A stretch of DNA of 64,000 nucleotides, taken from positions 930,001-994,000 of the forward strand of contig NZ_FNWI01000004.1 in NCBI RefSeq assembly GCF_900106855.1, read 5' to 3'. Below, piece after piece: positions 58,211-64,000 of the stretch. Within the stretch, counting starts at the first letter, position 1. Every line of letters starts with the position of its first letter. The translations under genes and the position numbers were made by a program. A model generated the notes under the pieces. The model saw only the letters and a program-made list of their open reading frames with translations, was not told where the DNA came from and did not search any database. This DNA is from Varibaculum massiliense (GTDB taxonomy: Bacteria; Actinomycetota; Actinomycetes; Actinomycetales; Actinomycetaceae).

Positions 58211-59710
58211 TTATCCCTCCATTACCGCAGGAAGAAGGGAATACTCACTCGGCACAATCCCCAAGGGCAGACAGGCCGCAAACCCTGAATCCTGCAACCC
58301 CCAACAACGCCTAAGCCTGATCCTGGCCGCAGAGGCGAGATTATCAACCACCGCCGCTACATCATCTACCGAACAATCCCAAGAACCCGTAGCAGTCACA
58401 AACAACCCGAATTCTTCCAGTCCGGCACCGCTGGCTTCTTCCGAGGCAGTTTGAGCCGCGTTCGCGGCCTCTAACGAAAGACGCGCAACCTCTTTCTTGT
58501 TACCCTGCAAACGTTTCGCCGCATTCCGGTAATCCTTGTCCACCACAGTGGCAGTTTTTCCTGCCGGGATAGGGCGATAAACCAGCGTGACCCTTTTGCG
58601 GCGAATCTGGGAAGAAGGCTCAAGCAGGGAGCTGAGAACATCCGATCTAACCACACCCCTGGGGGCATCACACATTGCCCACGTAATCGAGGTTGCACCC
58701 TCATGGCGATACCGATCCCAATATGCTTTTGACGCACCGGGGCCAGCATCTTTCCACCTAATCTTTGGTGCCTTGCCTGACTCATAGGCAGCACGCGAAA
58801 ACACGTCCTGCGAATCAGGGTCATATGCTACCCGCACCAGCGCGGCCAGCCCCGCCCCGTCCAACGGGCGCACATTACCCGCGCCCGCCCCGGAAAGCAT
58901 CGAAGTAAGCCCTGGTAGCTGGCTTGACAGTTCGTGACACATATCTTTAACCCCGCGCGCCTTCGAGGTTGAACGCGCCTGACCGGCATAGGTTAAAGTC
59001 ACGTATCCACCGATCCTAGCTGCGCCCACCGGGTAAGAATCCGCTACCTCATCAAGCATTGCTTTAGCTAACGGGTGCGCATCTCGCGCCATATTACCCT
59101 CGATTTCAGCGCGCAGACCGAATCCGGAATCTGGTGCAGTTTCTATACACGCCTGAGCCTGCACCAAGCCCACTTGGTGCCCGAGTTCAGCCAAAAACTG
59201 ACCCCACTGTGCTACCCAGTTATCAATCACATCCCGATCCACCAGTGCCATACCATCAGGGGAAACCTCCAACACTACCGAGTAGTACCCGGTCTGCTGG
59301 TGGTGTAAAACCGCAAATAATCGCCCATAGGCATCGCGCGCCTCATACAGCGCGGTCGCAGCAAGAATCCCTGGCAGGCGATAAGACCCCCGAGAAGCCA
59401 CATTTAGCAGCCCTGAAACATATTTATCTGTACCCGCCTTGCGGGATCGAAAAAAGCTCATCCTATCTCCTAAAACATCACCAACAGACCTGCCAGACCG
59501 GCCACGAATCGAGAACACCCCTAGCGCGCAAGCCCCTGCCGCTAGCAGGGAGCCGCCATAGCGAAGCGAGTTGGTAAATAAAATAATCAGCATACTTACC
59601 GCGAATAACACTACGAACGAATAAGTAGTAAACGCGGAAAATTTCCATACACCGGCCGAAGCGGGCTTACGCCAGTTCCCATAACCAGGAACCTTGCGAA
59701 CCTCACTCAC
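58211..59710 (-). CDS. SCO6880-family conjugation protein
   Basis: 499 residues. Two close membrane helices near the N-terminus (FTTYSFVVLFAVSMLIILFT; YGGSLLAAGACALGVFSI) resemble VirB3. The soluble rest (YYSVVLEVSPDGMALVDRDVIDNWVAQWGQFLAELG, the typical SCO6880 stretch) resembles the VirB4 N-terminal domain. It is part of the channel's inner membrane platform with the ATPase next door. It overlaps the preceding gene by 4 bp (ATGA). Confidence 0.88.
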   Translation of the reverse strand: MSEVRKVPGYGNWRKPASAGVWKFSAFTTYSFVVLFAVSMLIILFTNSLRYGGSLLAAGACALGVFSIRGRSGRSVGDVLGDRMSFFRSRKAGTDKYVSGLLNVASRGSYRLPGILAATALYEARDAYGRLFAVLHHQQTGYYSVVLEVSPDGMALVDRDVIDNWVAQWGQFLAELGHQVGLVQAQACIETAPDSGFGLRAEIEGNMARDAHPLAKAMLDEVADSYPVGAARIGGYVTLTYAGQARSTSKARGVKDMCHELSSQLPGLTSMLSGAGAGNVRPLDGAGLAALVRVAYDPDSQDVFSRAAYESGKAPKIRWKDAGPGASKAYWDRYRHEGATSITWAMCDAPRGVVRSDVLSSLLEPSSQIRRKRVTLVYRPIPAGKTATVVDKDYRNAAKRLQGNKKEVARLSLEAANAAQTASEEASGAGLEEFGLFVTATGSWDCSVDDVAAVVDNLASAARIRLRRCWGLQDSGFAACLPLGIVPSEYSLLPAVMEG

Positions 59711-61299
59711 TTATATTCCACCGCCCCCTCAGCACTAGAGCGAGCAGCATCAGCGGTCATGGACGCAGCCTTCTTAGCGCCATCAGCCGCAGCACCTACG
59801 GCCGCACCGGCAACTATTCCTACCGGGCCAGCCGCAGCCCCTGCCGTAGCACCGGCACTGGCTCCACCGGCAGCCGCGCCACCCCCGGCCGCACCAGCCG
59901 CGCCAGCCTCGCTGGCAGCGCCAGCATTACCAGCACCGCTGGCAGAAGATGAACTGCCGCCACTCCCTGTGCCCTCACTGGTTGCGCCCGCAGAACCGCC
60001 GCCACCAGAGCCAGAGCCAGAGCCGCCAGTATCGCTGGCACCGCTGGCAGAAGATGAACCAGACGTGCCAAGCATCTTTGACATCATCTTGAACTGAGCG
60101 ATAGTCGCTCCGCCCGCCAGGGTGGCACCGAACATTCCAGCAGCCATACCACCTGCCGAAGAATCCGAGGATCCAAGGGCACTGGCGGTTGCTGGCATTA
60201 CCAGTTTCATAAGGGCTGGCATTGCAAACACGCACCCAAGCAATAAAGCTAGGGGAGTCAAGGCAAACGCCGTAACTGAATTTACGTCATTAACATCTTT
60301 AAGCGGCGTGTTACAAAGCATCAGCGCGGCTGACCAAATAAGGGCACCAACTGGCTTAAACAGCATGAACGCGACCGTCCATGCCACTATCTTTTGGCAC
60401 CATTCCCAACCGAGCTTAGTGGACGCGAACGAGGCCGCGATCGGCCCCATACCGGCCAAAATGAGTAGAATACCGCCGCGCAGCGCCAACTGGAACATCA
60501 AAATTAGCGAAATTATTAGCACGAAAATAACTAGAATAAACGACATAAGCCCAAAAGCTGCCGGGCCAGCCGCCGGGCCAGCCCCAGCAGCTAAATACCC
60601 CACCATTTTAGCCAGACCGTCAGGCTTTACCGGGCCAGCAATCCATTTAGCCAACGCATCCGTACCAGCCAAACCTAAAATGCACGCCGAAAGCCAGCCC
60701 GAGGACATTAGCGCGAACGTGAACAGGCCACGCGCAATATCACGCAACGGCTCACCGCGCTGCGTAATCACTATCCGTGCCGCACCAATCATTAACGAAC
60801 ACACCATTAACAGCCCTGCTAACGCGCCAAATGAGGTGGAAGTTTTATTAGTGATTTTCGCGCCCATCGCTGAATCGGGCAGGATCGGGGTAAACTCGAT
60901 CCACATTTTCCCTAACATCGCTAAAAGCCAAGAAAGTGGCTTAGTAATAAACCCTATAACCCCTTCAAAAGCAGAACTCGCTAACTGCCCGAACCCATCA
61001 GTTAGCGCGTCCGTTATCGCTGACTTCATAATCTCAGATGGTGACAAACTCGGACTGTTTGCAGCCTTAGCCACTGCACCTGTCACAGCATTTGTCGTAG
61101 CATTTGTCGTAGCAGAAAGTCCCTTCCCAAGCGAAGCATTTGTCTTTTTGACAAGATCTTGCACCGGGGCTTTAATAGCCTCCAACTGCTGTTCCCTATC
61201 ATTAGACGGGTCAGCCTGAGCAACCGGAGCAGTAAATAAGCAGGCCAACGCAAGAAAAACAGCTAAAAATACTAAAACAACCCGGCGGGCTTTACACAT
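59707..61299 (-). CDS. VirB6/TrbL-like polytopic channel protein
   Basis: 530 residues. The signal-like N-terminus (VFLAVFLALACLFTAPVAQA) and an extracellular region are followed by about six membrane segments (for example LLMVCSLMIGAARIVI, LMSFILVIFVLIISLILMF, LALLLGCVFAMPALMKLVM). The tail is long and very rich in Gly, Ser and Ala. This is the layout of VirB6/TrbL proteins, which shape the inner-membrane pore. The start overlaps the stop of the gene before it by one base. Confidence 0.82.
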   Translation of the reverse strand: MCKARRVVLVFLAVFLALACLFTAPVAQADPSNDREQQLEAIKAPVQDLVKKTNASLGKGLSATTNATTNAVTGAVAKAANSPSLSPSEIMKSAITDALTDGFGQLASSAFEGVIGFITKPLSWLLAMLGKMWIEFTPILPDSAMGAKITNKTSTSFGALAGLLMVCSLMIGAARIVITQRGEPLRDIARGLFTFALMSSGWLSACILGLAGTDALAKWIAGPVKPDGLAKMVGYLAAGAGPAAGPAAFGLMSFILVIFVLIISLILMFQLALRGGILLILAGMGPIAASFASTKLGWEWCQKIVAWTVAFMLFKPVGALIWSAALMLCNTPLKDVNDVNSVTAFALTPLALLLGCVFAMPALMKLVMPATASALGSSDSSAGGMAAGMFGATLAGGATIAQFKMMSKMLGTSGSSSASGASDTGGSGSGSGGGGSAGATSEGTGSGGSSSSASGAGNAGAASEAGAAGAAGGGAAAGGASAGATAGAAAGPVGIVAGAAVGAAADGAKKAASMTADAARSSAEGAVEYK

Positions 61300-62024
61300 T
61301 ATTCATCACCCACCCGCACATACCGCCAGGAATCATCCAAGTCGAGCTGATCTAAAACCTTCATATTGGCACTGCCGAAAACCATGCGCCAATGCCAATC
61401 TCCGCCAGTAAATTCCATCGGCATTTTTACCCATACACTCGTGCCTATCGGGGTATCGGAAACTAGTTCAACCTCACCATTAACCTTGCCGTAACCGGTC
61501 ACGCGGTAAGCAAATACCTTGCTCCCCCCACGTACCGCGAGATTATCTAGATCGGCTTTATCAAAATCGGCAGTTATCTGGCGGGCTTGCGCCAAGTTCG
61601 GGCCAGACACAGAAAACTTAACCACATCAGGGCGAGCAGACGTATCCCACGCCTGCCAAATGTTCATCGCCGCCAAAGCCATGCCGGCACGGGAATGTTC
61701 AAAACAGCGCGGGGCACCCGCCTTAGTAACCAGGCCGGGGCCGACATTTTTCACATACCCAATATCAGTACCAGAACTCACTGGCCGCCAATCAATGCCG
61801 CTACCAGAATCTAAGTTCTCTCTATCAGAGGCACCCATGTTGCAGGGCGAATCCCCCCGGGCAATTATCTCGGCCTGCCCAATGTTATCCTTCGACTCAA
61901 ACAATCCTGGTAAATAGCTCCACGCAACTACCGCGACCGCCGCCAGCAACAGCGCGGCCAAACCAAAGCCCCATCCCGGCCAGGTTTTACGGCCTGAGTC
62001 AAGCCTCCTGCTTCTTCTACCCAC
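61299..62024 (-). CDS. Membrane-anchored protein in VirB8/TcpC position
   Basis: 241 residues. A basic N-terminus and one membrane helix (GFGLAALLLAAVAVVAWSYLP) are followed by an extracellular domain with two Cys (PCNMG, PRCFEH) that may pair. The single-span plus NTF2-like outline and its place next to the VirB6-like gene fit a VirB8/TcpC-type channel part. There is no direct motif match, so the role is inferred from position. Confidence 0.65.
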   Translation of the reverse strand: MGRRSRRLDSGRKTWPGWGFGLAALLLAAVAVVAWSYLPGLFESKDNIGQAEIIARGDSPCNMGASDRENLDSGSGIDWRPVSSGTDIGYVKNVGPGLVTKAGAPRCFEHSRAGMALAAMNIWQAWDTSARPDVVKFSVSGPNLAQARQITADFDKADLDNLAVRGGSKVFAYRVTGYGKVNGEVELVSDTPIGTSVWVKMPMEFTGGDWHWRMVFGSANMKVLDQLDLDDSWRYVRVGDE

Positions 62025-62036
62025 AACGCGCCCCCT

Positions 62037-62327
62037 TTACATGAGCGCGGAAACTATTTGCGTGGCCACACCAATAATCACGCAAGCACCCATAGCAAGA
62101 CCCAGCCGCTTGGTAGCACCGGCAGAACGATTTTCGTCCTGTAACGCCAACATTGCGCCCGCAATTAAGAACCCGATAACCGCAAGCAAGGTAACAATGG
62201 ACTTAACCCAGCCGCCCATTGTTAGGAATTTATCCCAGCCCGGAGGATTAACCGCCGGAACATCCGGTGCAGCCGCACCTACAATCCCAACCAAGTGAGA
62301 TACCGCGTTGATAGTGTCGATAATCAT
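62037..62327 (-). CDS. VirB2/TrbC-like pilin or small channel protein
   Basis: 96 residues with two membrane helices (SIVTLLAVIGFLIAGAMLAL; LGLAMGACVIIGVATQIVSAL) joined by a short basic loop (DENRSAGATKRL), the VirB2/TrbC arrangement. It is the second visible gene of the leftward operon. In Gram-positives such proteins may line the channel rather than form a long pilus. Confidence 0.72.
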   Translation of the reverse strand: MIIDTINAVSHLVGIVGAAAPDVPAVNPPGWDKFLTMGGWVKSIVTLLAVIGFLIAGAMLALQDENRSAGATKRLGLAMGACVIIGVATQIVSALM

Positions 62328-62932
62328 TTATTTTTCCTTTCAATCAAATGTTTGACTTTCAAAACTTGTTTCGGAGCAGCCAGCCCCTCCACGGAGGCCA
62401 CCGAATAACATTCCTCAGAAAATGGCACAAGAAACGCTTCACTAAAAGCGCCCCCAACCAGCTTGAAAAGCGCTTTCACTTCCCTTGAAATCCTGCCGGG
62501 AATCGCGCAGGTGGCAACCAGAAACAACTCACTAACCGCGCCGCCCCGCCCAGATGACCACACTTGAGCGGCCTTTGATGCTTGTTCTAGGCCGTAAGCC
62601 GAAGCAGTACACGCCACCAGCCCTATTACCGGCCATGCACACGAGGGGAACACGCCCGGATTCAGTACCGGCAGGCCAAGCCAATGCCCAAGAGAAGAAG
62701 ATCGTGACCCGCCGTGCGATGCTAAGACCACGCCTGGCGCGCTCACCGTTTCAAAACGGGAGGGGCCGACCTGCGCCGAGTTTGCCGGATCGGGCAGCAA
62801 AAATCTGCCCGGCTCATCCTGAACACTCTCAGAAAGCACCGGGCTAGGCGCTGGTGGCTCTACCGCGAACGCAATCTCCGCTGGCAGCCCTAAAAACCCT
62901 TCCTCCACACCTATATAAAGACCGCCCGGCAC
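62324..62932 (-). CDS. Hypothetical protein at the head of the transfer operon
   Basis: Up to 202 residues from a GTG at 62932, but that start lies inside a promoter-like motif, so translation may begin later (for example GTG 62839). The stop overlaps the VirB2-like start (ATGA), which supports a real gene. One hydrophobic stretch (FPSCAWPVIGLVACTASAYG) is present. No family is recognised. Confidence 0.4.
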   Translation of the reverse strand: MPGGLYIGVEEGFLGLPAEIAFAVEPPAPSPVLSESVQDEPGRFLLPDPANSAQVGPSRFETVSAPGVVLASHGGSRSSSLGHWLGLPVLNPGVFPSCAWPVIGLVACTASAYGLEQASKAAQVWSSGRGGAVSELFLVATCAIPGRISREVKALFKLVGGAFSEAFLVPFSEECYSVASVEGLAAPKQVLKVKHLIERKNK

Positions 62933-62961
62933 ACCACCTATATAAAAGCGGGAAGAATCAT
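62901..62961 (-). promoter_or_regulatory. Element-wide promoter-like motif, two copies (transfer operon)
   Basis: Read leftward, TCTTTATATAGGTGTGG with GCCGGG before it (62901-62930) and CTTTTATATAGGTGG (62935-62961) match the motif at 35054 and 48859. They lie between the divergent transfer operon and the 62982 gene. Confidence 0.55.
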
Positions 62962-62981
62962 ACCTAAAGGAAGGAAAACTG

Positions 62982-63305
62982 ATGGAAAGCGAAAACCAGC
63001 ATCCGGCAGATATTCAAATCCAGCCAGAAGGCACCTACACTACAAATCTTCGAGGCATCACCAAAAGCCACGCAACACTTAAAGACGCGATAGCCGAGAT
63101 ACAAACCAAAGCCAAAGCCTGGGATAGCCCCATACCTTGCACCATAACCACGAAGGCAGGAACCTGGCCGGCAATCATCCCTCAAGAAGGAAACCCGCAG
63201 CCCACTGGTACGCCACCTGCGCCAAATCACTCACCCGCCCCGGCCGCGCACCCACGGCTAGGTGGCGGGAAAATCGTGGAAACCATCCCACTAAAGCCCC
63301 TGTGA
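62982..63305 (+). CDS. Small hypothetical protein, divergent from transfer operon
   Basis: 107 residues behind a strong AAAGGAAGG site. A compact start (GTYTTNLRGITKSHATLKDAIAEIQTKAKAW, then CTITTKAGTW) is followed by a Pro-rich tail. No family is recognised. It is followed by a hairpin terminator. Confidence 0.6.
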   Translation: MESENQHPADIQIQPEGTYTTNLRGITKSHATLKDAIAEIQTKAKAWDSPIPCTITTKAGTWPAIIPQEGNPQPTGTPPAPNHSPAPAAHPRLGGGKIVETIPLKPL

Positions 63306-63327
63306 CCTATCACACTCGCGCCCGAAT

Positions 63328-63354
63328 ATCAGGGTGTCACTATGACACCCTGAT
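63328..63354. terminator. Perfect hairpin terminator
   Basis: ATCAGGGTGTCA (63328-63339) pairs perfectly with 63343-63354 around a 3-base loop. It lies between convergent genes. Confidence 0.75.
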
Positions 63355-63443
63355 ACCACCAAGCATTATGACCTCGCTCACACTAACTGTCGGGCGTGGT
63401 TTGTCTAAGTATTAAGACTTTTACCCACTCCCACGAGATACAG

Positions 63444-64000
63444 CTACTTAACGATGCCTGTACCGGTACACGTCATGGACTCATCAGCGCCAAGGAATGT
63501 TTTCGGGCAGGTAACTTTCACGCCCTTGGAGTCGGTAACCTTAATATCCCACACCGGGCTTGCGCCAATGTTCTTAACCTTGTAAGTAAATTCCACTTCG
63601 GAGCCGGGCGCGATAGGCAAGCCAGAGGTTTTACCGTTACCGTATTTGCTTATCCGCAGTTCCCCAGGCATATCAGGTCTTTCGCAAGCAGAACTACCAA
63701 CGCTGATTACAGTTTTGTCCTTGTTGGCCAGTTCAATAGTTAGCCCCGACTTCATAGTCATCTCAGCGAATTCTGCACCGTAACCACTAGGATCGGGTTG
63801 TTTTGACCAAGCCTGTTTACAAGGGCTTTCCTCACCAAACTGCAAGCCCGGCTTTTCCCACGGGAATTCGGATGTATTTCGCCGTAAGCAGTTACCTTTA
63901 GAAAGCACTTTAACGTGAGGTTGCATAGGATCTACTTGTTTCCAGTTGGCAGTCCACTGGCCGGGGCTACCTATCATTCCCGGCTTTGTAAAATCACCGA
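63444..64000 (-). CDS. Secreted protein, C-terminal part (DUF7507-like end); 5' end off window
   Basis: The frame is open through the right edge, so only the last 185 residues are seen. The end, FTYKVKNIGASPVWDIKVTDSKGVKVTCPKTFLGADESMTCTGTGIVK, has the pattern of DUF7507/CARDB-like surface modules. Several Cys (NCLRRN, SPCKQAW, SACERP) may form disulfides. There is no wall-sorting signal. It is probably an extracellular protein of the conjugative element; the true start is not visible. Confidence 0.7.
   Translation of the reverse strand, partial: GDFTKPGMIGSPGQWTANWKQVDPMQPHVKVLSKGNCLRRNTSEFPWEKPGLQFGEESPCKQAWSKQPDPSGYGAEFAEMTMKSGLTIELANKDKTVISVGSSACERPDMPGELRISKYGNGKTSGLPIAPGSEVEFTYKVKNIGASPVWDIKVTDSKGVKVTCPKTFLGADESMTCTGTGIVK

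Noticed and set aside
59759-61219. Long rightward frames (112 and 365 codons) opposite the VirB6-like gene
   Set aside because: They arise from the GC-rich Gly/Ser/Ala coding of the opposite strand; the leftward gene has membrane helices and coupled neighbours.
62554-62847. 97-codon rightward frame opposite the first transfer-operon gene
   Set aside because: No ribosome site and no recognisable content; the leftward frame overlaps the VirB2-like start as ATGA.

Overview
The window looks like chromosome of a mid-GC Gram-positive actinobacterium of the Actinomycetaceae type (Varibaculum, Actinomyces or Mobiluncus-like; the genus is inference). Supporting signs are SpaA-type sortase-assembled pili, LPXTG-like and LAxTG anchors, a class E sortase, an SCO6880-type actinobacterial conjugation module, and GTG/TTG starts behind AGGAGG-like ribosome sites. 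No rRNA, tRNA or CRISPR array was seen.

Region by region. (1) 1-4.65 kb is the right end of an integrated element, probably a prophage: the tail of an endolysin, two small genes, two tandem large serine recombinases and a ClbS/DfsB-like gene. It abuts an hrpB helicase gene cut off after its DEAH box, so the element seems to sit inside hrpB. (2) 5.2-19.9 kb is ordinary chromosome: secreted HNH nuclease, MarR plus MFS exporter, TRIC channel, ferritin-like/VIT1 iron transporter, an alpha/beta hydrolase with an altered nucleophile, a wall-anchored MPPTG protein, PTS EIIA, a wall-anchored pullulanase behind a LacI-type palindrome, a GNAT enzyme and a lone RHH antitoxin. (3) 20-32.6 kb is a pilus locus read leftward: major pilin, class C sortase, minor pilin, a 2219-residue adhesin and a sortase-like protein lacking catalytic Cys and His, with a divergent signal peptidase I. 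The major pilin has a run of ten G in its signal-peptide coding region. With ten G the good ATG is out of frame; with nine it gives a complete signal peptide, the expected design of a phase-variable gene. (4) 32.7-64 kb (continuing off the right edge) is a conjugative element of plasmid/ICE type. It has VbhA/Fic and BrnT-like toxin-antitoxin modules, its own class E sortase with a thioester/VaFE adhesin, a transglycosylase/M23 wall hydrolase, an array of five identical 23-bp repeats, SSB, a probable oriT, MobC, a MOBP relaxase, an ArdC-like protein, and a leftward transfer operon (VirB2-like, VirB8-like position, VirB6-like, SCO6880, VirB4-like ATPase, VirD4).

The parts fit together as follows. 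In the conjugative element the wall hydrolase opens peptidoglycan, the adhesin anchored by the element's sortase could hold mating cells together, MobC and relaxase process oriT, and the coupling protein and ATPase drive transfer. A shared promoter-like motif precedes the adhesin, mob and transfer operons and may coordinate them. The Fic toxin and the relaxase end in similar basic/proline-rich tails finishing in LEI, raising the possibility that the toxin is also a transfer substrate. An orphan copy of its antitoxin lies 10.6 kb to the left, in a partial duplication from which fic is missing.

Limits: all names come from reading motifs and gene order by eye. No database or folding program was run, and the ends of the conjugative element and its own integrase are not visible here.
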